Counted from the first letter of the stretch, positions 18,928 through 30,124 are shown. The stretch: DNA of 64,000 bases from Methylobacterium thuringiense (GCF_022179645.1 NZ_BPRA01000024.1:1-64000), one strand, 5' to 3'. The notes: a model not told the origin generated them from the sequence alone. Made by a program: numbers and translations.

Positions 18928-19971
18928 ATGACCGACGTGACCGACAGCCTCGCAACCGGCGGCGCCCTCGACGGCTGGCGCTTTTCCGTCGCCCCGATGA
19001 TGGACTGGACCGACCGGAACTGCCGGTCGTTCCACCGGGTCCTCTCGGCGCGCGCCCGGCTGTACAGCGAGATGGTCACCACCGGTGCCGTGCTGCACGG
19101 CGACCGCGAGCGGCTGCTCGGTTTTTCGGGGGCCGAGCACCCCGTCGCGCTGCAGCTCGGCGGGTCGGATCCGGCGGCGCTGGCGGCCTCGGCCCGGATC
19201 GGCGCGGATTTCGGCTACGACGAGATCAACCTCAATGTCGGCTGCCCGTCCGACCGGGTGCAGGAGGGCCGCTTCGGCGCCTGCCTGATGCGCGAGCCGG
19301 CCCTCGTCGGCGATTGCGTCGCCGCGATGAAGGCGGCGGTGTCGGTGCCGGTCACGGTGAAATGCCGCATCGGCGTCGACGACCAGGACCCGGAAGCCGC
19401 CCTCGACGCCCTCGTCGCGGCCGTCACCGCGGCCGGCGTCGACGGCCTCGTCGTGCATGCGCGAAAAGCCTGGCTGAAGGGCCTGTCGCCGAAGGAGAAC
19501 CGCGACGTCCCGCCGCTCGATTACGGACGCGTGGCCCGGCTGAAGGCGGGGCGCCCCGACCTGCCGATCGCCCTCAACGGCGGCGTCGCAGACGTCGCTC
19601 AGGCGCTCGGTCTGCTGGATGGGGTCGACGGCGTCATGGTCGGCCGGGCCGCCTATGCCGACCCGGCGATCCTGCTCGACGTAGACCCGCTGATCTTCGG
19701 CCAGCCGGCCCCGGCCGCCGACCCGTTTGCCGCCATCGACCTGTTCGCGCCGACCATCGCCGAGGGTCTCGAAGCGGGCCTGCGGCTGCACGCCTTCACC
19801 CGGCACATGCTCGGCCTGTTCAACGGCCGCCCCGGCGCCCGCGCCTTCCGCCGCCACCTCGCCACCGCCGGCGTCGCCGCCGATGCCGGCCTCGCGACGC
19901 TGCACGAGGCGGTGGGCAAGGTCTCGCGCGAGTGGCAGTTCGCGCCGCCGGCGGCGGGGGAGGCGGCCTGA
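18928..19971 (+). CDS. dusA: tRNA-dihydrouridine(20/20a) synthase DusA
   Basis: DusA is an FMN-dependent enzyme that reduces uridine to dihydrouridine in the D-loop of tRNA. Family motifs are plain: VAPMMDWTDRNCR near the N terminus, the INLNVGCPSDRVQ block followed by FGACLM (catalytic Cys), VTVKCRIGVDD, HARKAWLKGLSPKENR, which is typical of DusA, then LNGGV and VMVGRAAY for phosphate/FMN binding. The 347-residue form from the ATG at 18928 fits the family. An upstream GTG at 18865 is also in frame, but its extra residues look non-homologous. It is a housekeeping gene sitting between two surface-protein loci. Confidence 0.95.
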   Translation: MTDVTDSLATGGALDGWRFSVAPMMDWTDRNCRSFHRVLSARARLYSEMVTTGAVLHGDRERLLGFSGAEHPVALQLGGSDPAALAASARIGADFGYDEINLNVGCPSDRVQEGRFGACLMREPALVGDCVAAMKAAVSVPVTVKCRIGVDDQDPEAALDALVAAVTAAGVDGLVVHARKAWLKGLSPKENRDVPPLDYGRVARLKAGRPDLPIALNGGVADVAQALGLLDGVDGVMVGRAAYADPAILLDVDPLIFGQPAPAADPFAAIDLFAPTIAEGLEAGLRLHAFTRHMLGLFNGRPGARAFRRHLATAGVAADAGLATLHEAVGKVSREWQFAPPAAGEAA

Positions 19972-20193
19972 ATCTGCCGGCCATTCGAGGTCATGCTTCC
20001 CCGTGACGCGAACGATGGGAGCTTAGGTTATCTTTTGTCGCCTAAAAATGTCGCGGCTAATCAACAGTTGCAAGCATACAACGGGCCGAGGCAAGAAAAA
20101 TCATGACTGGATTATGACGAGGCGCAGGACGTGATTCTCCCTTAACCGCATCGGCGACGGCCAAGCTCCGATCGATCGAGGGGGAACCGACCG

Positions 20194-23100
20194 ATGCTCT
20201 TCAAGACCAGCGTTTCGATTGCGGCGATCCTCGCCGGCACGATGGGTGCGGGCGCAGCCCGGGCGCAGACCGCCAACACCACCGCCTCCAACGTCAACGT
20301 GCTGAACCTGCTCTCGCCGTTCCTGTCGCTCAACGCCGACGCGACGGGCCGGGCCACGCTGCAGGGCAACCTCGCGCAGGTGATCGCGATCAACGCCGGC
20401 GCGAGTCTCGCCCAGCAGCAGCTTGCGATCAGCGACAAGAACCTGCCTGGCTCGGCCGCGAACAACCTCTCGTCGGTTGGCCTCGGAACCTACGGCGTCG
20501 CGGCGAACCTCGCCGGCGGGTTGCCGGCGCAGACCCCGATCAACGGCATCACCCCGATCCAAGCGGTGGGCGGCCTCGGCACGCAGCTCGGCCCGATCTA
20601 CCAGCGTGGCGTCGCGGCCGGCACCGGTGGCCCGCTCGGCGGCGTCGTGAACCTGCTGGCCAGCACCTACAACGTCACCGGCGGCGATCTCGGCGTAGCC
20701 AAGAACTACTTCGCCAACGGCGCGGCGACGAACCCGAGCACGACGCCGGCCGGCTACGTGCCTGTGCCGGCCGTCGCGCCCGCCGGCTACACGCTGCCGA
20801 CGGCGAACGGTCTGCCGAACACCCGCAACAGCGTCTACGACACGGCCTACGGCGTCTCGAACACGCAGGCCGGCCAGAACGTCTACGGCGATTCGCGGCC
20901 GGTGCAAGTCGCGCCCGACCGCCTCAACAAGTTCGATCCGACGGCCCTGAGCGGACTGTCGACCAACCCGTCCTTCCCGAGCGGCCACACCACCTACGCC
21001 TATACGGACTCGATCCTGATCGGCATGCTGGTGCCGCAGCAATACCAGAGCATGGTGCTGCGCGCCTCCGAGTACGGCAACAGCCGCATCGTGCTCGGCG
21101 TCCACTACCCGCTCGACATCATCGGCGGCCGGGCGCTGGCGACCTACGACCTCGCCCAGGCCTTCACCAACCCGCTCTACGTCAACAACGCGGCCGCCAC
21201 CGGCACGGCGGTGAACCTGCCGGGCACCTTCGCCAACGCGCAAAGCCAGATCCAGGGCTACCTCGCCGCGCAATGCGGCGCCTCGGTCACGGCCTGCGCG
21301 GCGAGCGCGGCCAACACCGCCGGCAACCCCTACGTTCCGTCGGCTGCGAACCAGGCCCTCTACCAGCAACGCCTCACCTACGGTCTGCCGACGCTGAGCT
21401 TCGCACAGGCCCCGCGCGAGGGGGCACCCACGGGCGGCCCCGACGCCTCGATCCTGCTCGCTCCGCTCTATGGGGGCTCGAGCACGGCTTCCGCGGCGGT
21501 CGCGCCGGGCGGCGGCCTCTACGGCACGCTGCAATCGAGCACGATCAACCAGATCCTGGTGAACACCGAGACCAATGCGCTCGCCGCCTTCTACGGCTCG
21601 GCCCTGAGCTACTGGGCACGCCTCGATCTCTACTCGGCCGCCGGCTATTTCGACGGCGTCACCGGCACACTCGCAATGGATGCGCGGGACCGGCTGACGC
21701 GGGACGTCACGGTGGCCGATGGCGGCGCGCTCTACGCCAACGGCACCATCGCCGGCACGGCGACGGTGGCCTCGGGTGGCCTGCTCGGCGGCACGGGCAC
21801 GGTCGGCGGCCTCGCCGCGCTGAGCGGCGCGACGGTGGCGCCGGGCAACTCGATCGGCACGCTGAACGTCGCCGGCAACGCACGCTTCGCGGCCGGGTCG
21901 ACCTATCAGGTCGAGGTGAACGGGGCCGGGCTTTCCGACAGTCTCGCCGTTGCCGGCACCACGACGCTGAACGGCGGCACGGTGCAGGTCCTGGCGCAGT
22001 TCGGCAGCTACGATCCGCGCCGGCAATACGCCATCCTGACCTCGGCCGGCGGCGTCAGCGGACAGTTCTCGGGCGTGTCGGCAAACTTCGCCTTCCTGAC
22101 CCCGACGCTGCGCTACGGTGCCAACGCGGTCGACCTGACCCTGACCCGCAACGACATCGCCTTCTCGACCATCGCCCGGACCCGCAACCAAGCCTCCGCG
22201 GCCGATGCCGTGCAGGGTGCGGGTCCGAATTCAGGCGTCTACGGCCGCACGGTCGGGCTGACGACGCCGGAGGCGCAGGGCGCCTTCCAGGCCCTCTCGG
22301 GCGACGTCCATGCCAGCGCCGCCGGGGCCGCCTTCGAGAGCGCCTTCTTCGTGCGCGAGGCGATCCTCGACCGCCTCCGCCGCGGCGGCACGGCCGAGGG
22401 CGCGGATTACGGCAGCCTGCCGGCGACCTACACGGCGGACCTGCCCGGCCGTATCGTTGCGCCGACCATGGTCCCGGCGCGGGTCCTCGACCCGCGGGTG
22501 TTCGGCCTGTGGGCCCAGGGCTTCGGCGCCTTCGGCAAGACCGACACCGACGGGAACGCCGCGGGCTTCCGCCGCCAGACGGCGGGCTTCGTGGCCGGCG
22601 CCGACGTCCGCCTCGACAACGGTTTTCGCATCGGCGTCGCCGGCGGCTATTCGCGCACGACGCTCGATACGTCCGGCCGGCTTCAGTCGGGCGAGATCGA
22701 GAGCGGCTTCGGGGCCGTCTACGGCGGCACCGAGTTCGGTCCGGTAGCGCTGCGCCTCGGCGCGGTCTATTCGGGCAACGACCTGCGCACCCGCCGCTCC
22801 GTCGTCTTCCCGGGCGTGTCCGAGACCGACACGGCCCGTTACGGCGGCGCGACCACGCAGGGCTTCGGCGAGCTCGGCTACCGGATCGCGCTCGGCCAAG
22901 ACGGCCTGATCGCCAAGGGCGCGGCTCCGGTCGCGTCGTCCGCGACCTACATCGAACCCTTCGTCGGCGGCGCCTACGTCAACATCGGCAACGACCGCTT
23001 CACCGAGACCGGCGGCGTCGCGGCCTTGCGCGGCTTTGCCCGCGACAACGACATCGGCACGGCGACGGTCGGCCTGCGCGCGCAGACCACGTTCGATCTC

Positions 23101-23367
23101 GGCCTCGGCCTGCCGGTCCAGGCCTATGGGCTCGTCGGCTACCGCCGCGCCTTCGGCGACGTGGTGCCCACCGCGCTCCTCGCCTTCGACACGGGGCCGA
23201 GCTTCGTCACGGCCGGCCTGCCGATCGACCGCGACGCGCTCGTGGCCAATGCCGGCCTCGACCTCCGGGTCTCGGCCAACGCCACCATCGGCGTCGCCTA
23301 TACCGGACAGATCGGGGCCCGGGCCGAGAACCATGCCGCGAAGGGCAACTTTACCATCCGCTGGTAG
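20194..23367 (+). CDS. PAP2/acid phosphatase-autotransporter fusion
   Basis: This is a 1057-residue predicted outer-membrane protein that displays a phosphatase. A signal peptide ends near residue 25 (AARA-Q). A PAP2-type domain occupies about 30-330. Its motif 2 is FPSGH (261-265) and motif 3 is SRIVLGVHYPLD (Ser297-Arg298, His304, Asp308). Motif 1 is present as GDSRP, but the usual Lys seven positions before the Arg-Pro is Gln228. A linker with PATR-like sequence follows (GTLAMDARDRL, then GGLLGGTGTVGG). An autotransporter barrel fills about 690-1057, contains LWAQGFGAFG and ends in aromatic Trp (GNFTIRW). The family hydrolyses phosphomonoesters; the substrate here is unknown. The GGGGGAA site before the ATG supports the start. 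The barrel is closely similar to that of the giant autotransporter 6 kb away. Confidence 0.9.
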   Translation: MLFKTSVSIAAILAGTMGAGAARAQTANTTASNVNVLNLLSPFLSLNADATGRATLQGNLAQVIAINAGASLAQQQLAISDKNLPGSAANNLSSVGLGTYGVAANLAGGLPAQTPINGITPIQAVGGLGTQLGPIYQRGVAAGTGGPLGGVVNLLASTYNVTGGDLGVAKNYFANGAATNPSTTPAGYVPVPAVAPAGYTLPTANGLPNTRNSVYDTAYGVSNTQAGQNVYGDSRPVQVAPDRLNKFDPTALSGLSTNPSFPSGHTTYAYTDSILIGMLVPQQYQSMVLRASEYGNSRIVLGVHYPLDIIGGRALATYDLAQAFTNPLYVNNAAATGTAVNLPGTFANAQSQIQGYLAAQCGASVTACAASAANTAGNPYVPSAANQALYQQRLTYGLPTLSFAQAPREGAPTGGPDASILLAPLYGGSSTASAAVAPGGGLYGTLQSSTINQILVNTETNALAAFYGSALSYWARLDLYSAAGYFDGVTGTLAMDARDRLTRDVTVADGGALYANGTIAGTATVASGGLLGGTGTVGGLAALSGATVAPGNSIGTLNVAGNARFAAGSTYQVEVNGAGLSDSLAVAGTTTLNGGTVQVLAQFGSYDPRRQYAILTSAGGVSGQFSGVSANFAFLTPTLRYGANAVDLTLTRNDIAFSTIARTRNQASAADAVQGAGPNSGVYGRTVGLTTPEAQGAFQALSGDVHASAAGAAFESAFFVREAILDRLRRGGTAEGADYGSLPATYTADLPGRIVAPTMVPARVLDPRVFGLWAQGFGAFGKTDTDGNAAGFRRQTAGFVAGADVRLDNGFRIGVAGGYSRTTLDTSGRLQSGEIESGFGAVYGGTEFGPVALRLGAVYSGNDLRTRRSVVFPGVSETDTARYGGATTQGFGELGYRIALGQDGLIAKGAAPVASSATYIEPFVGGAYVNIGNDRFTETGGVAALRGFARDNDIGTATVGLRAQTTFDLGLGLPVQAYGLVGYRRAFGDVVPTALLAFDTGPSFVTAGLPIDRDALVANAGLDLRVSANATIGVAYTGQIGARAENHAAKGNFTIRW

Positions 23368-23381
23368 GGTCTCCGCCGATG

Positions 23382-23416
23382 GGAAAGGGGCGTCGCCGTC
23401 GCGGCGGCGCCCTTCC
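23382..23416. terminator. bidirectional hairpin between convergent genes
   Basis: A GC-rich imperfect inverted repeat (gaaaggggcgtcgccg ... cggcggcgcccttcc) lies between the stop of the phosphatase-autotransporter and the stop of the aspartic protease on the other strand. The position and pairing suit a shared terminator. There is no strong T-tract. Confidence 0.45.
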
Positions 23417-23434
23417 TGTGTTCGAAAAGGCCTG

Positions 23435-24130
23435 TCAGCGGCTGCGCAGGATCAGCCGGTCGCCGCGCACCTCGTAGGACGGCAGCCGCGTCAGAAAACT
23501 CTGACCCAGGAGGTTGGTGGAGAGCGCGCCGGGCTGGCTCACCATGGCGTCGACGTTCCGCTCGGTGATCGGGCCGATGGTGATCGAATCGAGCCGGATC
23601 GGCGCGGTCATCGCGGTGCCGTTGGCGGTGGAGACCTTCGTGCGGAAGGCGCTCTCGGCGGGCTTGATGCCCAGCGCCGCGGCGCTCTCCATCGTCAGCA
23701 CCACCGAACTCGCCCCGGTATCGAAGGCGAAGCGCTGCTCGGTGCGGCCGTTGACCTCGGCGAACACCGAGAAGTCGCCGTCGGCGCGCCGCGTGATCGT
23801 GACTTCGCCGCCGGGGCCGATGACGGCCGTGCCGGGCCGCAGGGCGCCGAGCAGGCCGCCGCCGATTTCCCGCGCCTGCTCCTTGTAGGCGTAGCCGGCG
23901 ACGACGACGGCGCCGATCCCGACCCAGATCAGCAGCGCACGCAGATTCTCGCCCATGCGGTCGCGGAAGCGGTGCCAGAAGCCGGCGGAGAGCAGCACGA
24001 TTACGGCGCCGAGATAGGCCATGTGGCCGAACTGGTCGGTCGCGAGCCCGGCGACCTGGCCGTCGTCGCCCGTGGCGATCAGCACGACCAGCGCCGCACC
24101 GAGGATGCCGAGACCGATCCAGAGCCTCAT
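23435..24130 (-). CDS. membrane-anchored retropepsin-like aspartic protease (TIGR02281 family)
   Basis: The 231-residue protein has an N-terminal membrane helix (about 3-20), two more hydrophobic segments (about 37-51 and 66-81), and a C-terminal single-domain aspartic protease fold. That fold carries FDTGASSVVL (Asp137-Thr-Gly-Ala) and ends in LGQSFLTRLPSYEV. This matches the clan AA, retropepsin-like family found widely in alphaproteobacteria, whose substrates are unknown. The start MRLWIGLG is chosen because its ATG overlaps the stop codon of the DUF1289 gene by four bases, which indicates translational coupling. Confidence 0.85.
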   Translation of the reverse strand: MRLWIGLGILGAALVVLIATGDDGQVAGLATDQFGHMAYLGAVIVLLSAGFWHRFRDRMGENLRALLIWVGIGAVVVAGYAYKEQAREIGGGLLGALRPGTAVIGPGGEVTITRRADGDFSVFAEVNGRTEQRFAFDTGASSVVLTMESAAALGIKPAESAFRTKVSTANGTAMTAPIRLDSITIGPITERNVDAMVSQPGALSTNLLGQSFLTRLPSYEVRGDRLILRSR

Positions 24131-24339
24131 GCCGTGCGCGCTTTCCGGTTGGGGAAGGCCCGGCTCAGGCGTTCGTCGAGCACCGCCATCACCGCGAGCC
24201 GCTGCGGCTCGCTCATCGAGCCCCACAGCCCGATCTCGTCCCGCGAGCGCCCGCAGCCCTCGCACAGGCCCGTGGCGGCATCGAGGATGCAGAGCTTGGT
24301 GCAGGGGCTGGACGGCTTCGGGCGGGGTGCGATGGTCAT
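24127..24339 (-). CDS. DUF1289 family small Cys-rich protein
   Basis: This is a 70-residue protein with the DUF1289 pattern SPCTKLCILDAATGLCEGCGR, in which four cysteines probably bind a metal, followed by the conserved region around GLWGSMSEPQR. The function of the family is not established. Its TGA overlaps the ATG of the downstream protease gene, so the two form a coupled pair. Confidence 0.88.
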   Translation of the reverse strand: MTIAPRPKPSSPCTKLCILDAATGLCEGCGRSRDEIGLWGSMSEPQRLAVMAVLDERLSRAFPNRKARTA

Positions 24340-24403
24340 GAGACGCGCAGATGAGCCATCCCGGGTGGCGGAATCAAGGAGTCCTGCGCCGTCCGGTCCG
24401 GGT

Positions 24404-26611
24404 TCAGGCCCCCTTCAACCCCGCCAGATCCAGCGGCAGCGAGCGCAGGCGCTGGCCGGTGGCGGAGAAGATGGCGTTGGAGATCGCCGGGGCGATCACC
24501 GGGACGCCGGGCTCGCCGATGCCGGTGGGCGCGGCGGACGACGGCATGATGTGGACCTCGACCCGGGGCATCTCCGACATCCGGGTCGGCCCGTAGCTGT
24601 CGAAGTTCTTTTCCTGCACCACGCCGTCCTTCAGCGTGATCCGGTTGCGCAGCACCGAGGACAGGGCGAAGCCGACCGCGCCCTCGACCTGGGCGCGGAT
24701 CACGTCCGGGTTCACGGCGACGCCGACATCGACGGCCGCGACGATGCGGTTGACCTTCACGGAGGAGTCGCCGGCCGTCACGTCGGCCACCATGGCGACG
24801 TAGGAGCCGAAGGATTCGTGCACGGCGACGCCGTAGCCCCGTCCCTTCTCCGACGGCTTCTTGTCCCAGCCGGCCTGTTCGGCCGCGAGCTTGAGCACGG
24901 CGGAGAGGCGCGGCGCGCGGCCGAGCAGGCCGAGACGGTAGGCGACAGGATCGACACCGGCGGAATGCGCCAGCTCGTCGATGAACACCTCCATGACATG
25001 CGCCGTGTGGGTGTGGCCGACCGAGCGCCACCACAGCACCGGCACGCCCTCGCGCCCGTTATGCACGTCGAAGCGGTAGGCCGGGATCTGGTAGGGCGTG
25101 TCCGAGGCGCCCTCGACGGTGGTGGCGTCGATCCCGTTCTTGACGATCATCGCCTCGAAGGGCGAGCCGATCATGATCGACTTGCCGACGATGACGTGTC
25201 GCCAGCCGGTGATCGCCCCCTTGTCGTCGAGGCCGGCCCGGACCTTGTGGAACACGGTCGGGCGGTAATAGCCGCCGGCCATGTCGTCCTCGCGGGTCCA
25301 GACGAGATGGACCGGGGCCTTGCCGTCCCAGGCGGCGACGATGCTGGCGGCCTCGGCGAAATAGTCGGCGCCCGGCGTCGCGCGCCGGCCGAAGGAGCCG
25401 CCGGCCCATTGCGTGTGCAGCCGGACCTTGTTCGGGGTCACGCCCAGGGTCGCAGCCACCACCGCCTGCTCGACGGTCTGGAGCTGGCAGCCGGCATAGA
25501 CGTCGAAGGTGCCGTCCGAGGCGCGCTCGATCGTGCAGTTCAGCGGCTCCATCGCGGCATGCGCGAGGTAGGGGAAGCTGAACTCGCCCTCCAGCACCTT
25601 GGCCGAGCCGGCGATCGCCTTGTCAGGATCGCCCGCCTGCGAGGCGACGAGGCCGGGTTTTTTGGCGGTTTCGCGGTACTCCGCCAGGATCTGATCCGAC
25701 GAGCGCGACTCGGCGGCGCTGTCGTCCCACTCGACCTTCAGGGCCTCGCGGCCCTTCATTGCCGTCCAGGTGTCGCGGGCGATCACGGCGACGCCCGCCG
25801 GGATTTTGACGACCGCGACGACGCCCGGCACCGCCTTCGCCGCCTTGTCGTCGACACGCCTCACCATGCCGCCGAACTTCGGCGGATGCGCGACCACCGC
25901 CGTGACCTGGCCGGGGCGGCGGATGTCGAGGGAGTAGATCGCGGTTCCGTCGGTCTTGGCGACGGAGTCGAGGCGATGCGCCTGCTTGCCGATCAGCGTC
26001 CAGGCGCCCGGCTCCTTGAGCTTCGGCTCCTGCGGTACCGGCAGGCTGGCGGCGGACTCCGCGAGCTCTCCGAACCGGGCCTCGCGGTTCGAGGCGGCGT
26101 GGCGCACGACGCCCTTCGCCACGGTGATCTCGGAGGCCGGCACCTTCCACTGGAAGGCGGCCGCCGCCACCAGCATCTCGCGGGCGGCGGCGCCGGCCTT
26201 GCGCAGCTGGAACCAGGAATTGGCGATGGCCGTCGAGCCGCCGGTGCCCTGCACCGGGCCCATCAGCAGGTTGTTGTAGAGCGCGGCGTCGGCCGGCGCG
26301 AAGCTGGTGCGCACCTGCGCCCAGTCGGCGTCGAGCTCGTCGGCGAGGATGGTGGCGAGGCCGGTGGTGTTGCCCTGCCCCATGTCGAGATGCTTGATCA
26401 TCACCGTGACGGTGTCGTCGGCGGCGATGCGCACGAAGGCGTTGGGCTGGGCCGCGCCCTGCGAGAGGTCCGGGCCGCCGGCCGCGCGCGCGGGGCTGCG
26501 CAGGTCGAGCCTGAAGCCGATCAGGATGGCGCCGGCGGCGGCACCGCCGAGGAAGGCGCGGCGGGAGGGCACGCGCGAAGGCGTCGTGTGAGGCCGGGCA
26601 GTCTTGAGCAT
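24404..26611 (-). CDS. molybdopterin-binding subunit of a xanthine dehydrogenase-family oxidase
   Basis: This is a 735-residue large catalytic subunit of the isoquinoline 1-oxidoreductase/aldehyde oxidase type. It is predicted to be exported folded by Tat, because the N terminus holds [15 protein letters not shown]. Molybdopterin motifs are visible: [31 protein letters not shown], and near the C terminus [14 protein letters not shown] with the catalytic Glu typical of molybdenum hydroxylases. The start MLKTARPH has a GGAG site. The partner [2Fe-2S] subunit lies just upstream on the same strand. No FAD subunit, cytochrome or cofactor-insertion gene is adjacent, so the electron acceptor is unknown. 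The natural substrate (aldehyde or N-heterocycle) cannot be read from sequence. Confidence 0.92.
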   Translation of the reverse strand: MLKTARPHTTPSRVPSRRAFLGGAAAGAILIGFRLDLRSPARAAGGPDLSQGAAQPNAFVRIAADDTVTVMIKHLDMGQGNTTGLATILADELDADWAQVRTSFAPADAALYNNLLMGPVQGTGGSTAIANSWFQLRKAGAAAREMLVAAAAFQWKVPASEITVAKGVVRHAASNREARFGELAESAASLPVPQEPKLKEPGAWTLIGKQAHRLDSVAKTDGTAIYSLDIRRPGQVTAVVAHPPKFGGMVRRVDDKAAKAVPGVVAVVKIPAGVAVIARDTWTAMKGREALKVEWDDSAAESRSSDQILAEYRETAKKPGLVASQAGDPDKAIAGSAKVLEGEFSFPYLAHAAMEPLNCTIERASDGTFDVYAGCQLQTVEQAVVAATLGVTPNKVRLHTQWAGGSFGRRATPGADYFAEAASIVAAWDGKAPVHLVWTREDDMAGGYYRPTVFHKVRAGLDDKGAITGWRHVIVGKSIMIGSPFEAMIVKNGIDATTVEGASDTPYQIPAYRFDVHNGREGVPVLWWRSVGHTHTAHVMEVFIDELAHSAGVDPVAYRLGLLGRAPRLSAVLKLAAEQAGWDKKPSEKGRGYGVAVHESFGSYVAMVADVTAGDSSVKVNRIVAAVDVGVAVNPDVIRAQVEGAVGFALSSVLRNRITLKDGVVQEKNFDSYGPTRMSEMPRVEVHIMPSSAAPTGIGEPGVPVIAPAISNAIFSATGQRLRSLPLDLAGLKGA

Positions 26612-26661
26612 GGGGGGCTCCGCTTCGGCGATGAGGGTTCGGGACAGGTAGCGAGAAGGAA

Positions 26662-27117
26662 TCAGCCGAGGGTGCGGGCCGCCTCGTGGATGGCGGCGCG
26701 GATGCGCTGGTAGGTGCCGCAGCGGCAGATGTTGCCCTCCATGGCGCCGTCGATGTCGGCATCCGTCGGCTTCGGGTTGTCGGAGAGCAGGCCGATCGCC
26801 GACATGATCTGCCCCGACTGGCAGTAGCCGCACTGCACGACGTCGAGGCCGCGCCAGGCCCCCTGCACCGCCTCGGCCACCCGGCCGTCGATGCCCTCGA
26901 TGGTGGTGATCTTGCCTTCGCCGACATCGCCGAGCCTGGTCTGACAGGAGCGCACCGGCTGGCCGTCCATGTGCACGGTGCAGGCGCCGCATTGGGCGAT
27001 GCCGCAGCCGTACTTGGTGCCGGTCATGTCGAGACGGTCGCGGATCACCCAGAGCAGCGGCATCTCGGGATCGGCATCGACGTCGTGCACGACGCCGTTG
27101 ACGGTGAGCTTGAGCAT
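26662..27117 (-). CDS. (2Fe-2S)-binding subunit of the molybdenum hydroxylase
   Basis: The 151-residue small subunit has two clusters. The plant-ferredoxin-like [2Fe-2S] ligands are in KYGCGIAQCGACTVHMDG with a further Cys in RSCQT. The second cluster is in QCGYCQSGQIM and NICRCGTYQRI. It transfers electrons from the Mo centre of the downstream subunit. Because it has no signal peptide, export would depend on riding with the Tat-targeted large subunit. The start has a GGAGAA site seven bases before the ATG. It is first in a two-gene operon. Confidence 0.93.
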   Translation of the reverse strand: MLKLTVNGVVHDVDADPEMPLLWVIRDRLDMTGTKYGCGIAQCGACTVHMDGQPVRSCQTRLGDVGEGKITTIEGIDGRVAEAVQGAWRGLDVVQCGYCQSGQIMSAIGLLSDNPKPTDADIDGAMEGNICRCGTYQRIRAAIHEAARTLG

Positions 27118-27356
27118 CGCGATTCTCCGGATAATTGGCGAACGTGGGCCTGCGGCGTACCCGTGTGATGTGCGCCGTCACACATGGAGTTGGAATCGTT
27201 CCGAGAAGCCGGTTCTGCCATCATCGGCACAAGCGACACCGCGCCTCAAGGCCTGTCACCGTCACAGGGCCGCGTAACGGGTGCTCGGCATGAGGGCTCT
27301 GGCAGGTGCCGGGAGCGGATTCCTCGGGACGACGATACCGGGATACGCCGCACCGC

Positions 27357-28307
27357 CTATCCGATGTCCAAGTCTTCTGCATGCCACGCCAACAGCGCGT
27401 CCATGCCGATCAGCACCATCCCCGGTGCCTCGGCCGCATAGGCGACGGCGTCGATCGAGAACGACGACGTCGTCACGACATAGCCGCGGAACGCCGCGGC
27501 ATCGGCCATCACGGTCTTGAACTGCTGCAGGGCCGGGCGGCCGACCTTGTGGTCGCTCGCGTAGCGCTTGCACTGCACGACGATCAGCCTGTCGCCGTCG
27601 CGGGCGTAGCCGTCCATGCCGTAATCGTTGGATTTCGGCGTCACCACTGCCTCGAGCCCGGCCTTCTCGAAGAACGACATCACGTGACGCTCGAAGTCGT
27701 ACGGGTTCATCGCGAGCAGCGTGGCGCGGATCGCCGCCGTGTCCTCCGGCACCGGCTGGGCCAACGGCGAGGCCGCTTCTTCGGCCATGCGCTGGCGGAA
27801 CGCGGCGCTCGCGCGCCGGGTGGCCTCAGAGTTTACGATGCCCGCGACGATGATGGCGACGCCGGTCCGCGAATGCGGATTCGTCACCACCGCTTCGAGC
27901 ACCGAGGTGATGCCGGCCGTGCCGAGGAAGACGAGGAGGAGCACCGGCAGCCCGATGGCGCCGCCGAATGCGGCGATGCCAGCCCCCTGCACGCCGAGAA
28001 GCGGGATCGCCGCCAGTGTGACCGGCAGCGCGATCTTCATCGGCCAGGGCAGCGACGAGGTGCGATAGCTCTGCACGGCCTCGACGACGGTGCTCGCGAT
28101 CGCCGATGCGGCGGCCCGTGCGCTCAGTTGCGCGTTGAGCGCACCGAGCTTGTCCTGCCAGCCGAGGTCCCCGGCAAGGATGTCGCGCGAACGAAGAAGC
28201 CACTGGATGGCCGCGTGCCTGTCCTCCGGCCGCGCCGTGCCCTCGATCGCGGCGGCGAAGAGGCCGACGATCCATCGCCGGATTCCATCGGTGGCTGTCT
28301 CGAACAT
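27357..28307 (-). CDS. membrane-associated Mrr-type restriction endonuclease-like protein
   Basis: The 316-residue protein has two parts. Residues 1-160 include two to three hydrophobic segments (about 91-105, 108-132 and 148-159). Residues 198-300 form an Mrr_cat-like PD-(D/E)xK nuclease domain: NPYDFERHVMSFFEKAGL, then DYGMDGYARDG (Asp232), then VVQCKRY (Gln245-Cys-Lys247), then QQFKTVMADAAAFRGYVV. Mrr-family nucleases cut modified or foreign DNA, and several membrane-anchored versions are suspected defence effectors. The start MFETATDG has GGGGAG a few bases upstream. No methylase or other defence gene is adjacent. Confidence 0.82.
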   Translation of the reverse strand: MFETATDGIRRWIVGLFAAAIEGTARPEDRHAAIQWLLRSRDILAGDLGWQDKLGALNAQLSARAAASAIASTVVEAVQSYRTSSLPWPMKIALPVTLAAIPLLGVQGAGIAAFGGAIGLPVLLLVFLGTAGITSVLEAVVTNPHSRTGVAIIVAGIVNSEATRRASAAFRQRMAEEAASPLAQPVPEDTAAIRATLLAMNPYDFERHVMSFFEKAGLEAVVTPKSNDYGMDGYARDGDRLIVVQCKRYASDHKVGRPALQQFKTVMADAAAFRGYVVTTSSFSIDAVAYAAEAPGMVLIGMDALLAWHAEDLDIG

Positions 28308-28573
28308 GGTCTCCCCGGCGCATGGCGATGCGAGGATTCCGTCGGCTGCAACCATGGCCCGAAATGGGCGGGCCACTGAAAAGAACCGTCGCGTCGTCGC
28401 GGAGCATCGCCGGGCACGGTTTCGAGGCTCCGGGCCTGCCCTGCGTGATCGATTCCGCGAAAATGCCGTCGTTTCCGGCAGCCGCTTCTTAACACATCCG
28501 GGGCACCCTGGCGGTTCTCGTATCCCGGTCCCGCATCGGCGGGTCCGACCCTGCGTAACCGCCCCCCGCCCGC

Positions 28574-30124
<1,551 letters not shown>

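Noticed and set aside
20101-22191. A 696-codon minus-strand open frame opposite the phosphatase-autotransporter
   Set aside because: It is antisense to a signal peptide and PAP2 motifs that are clearly real.
23036-26713. A 1225-codon plus-strand open frame across the protease and molybdenum hydroxylase genes
   Set aside because: It spans several genes with strong family motifs on the other strand and has no domain of its own.
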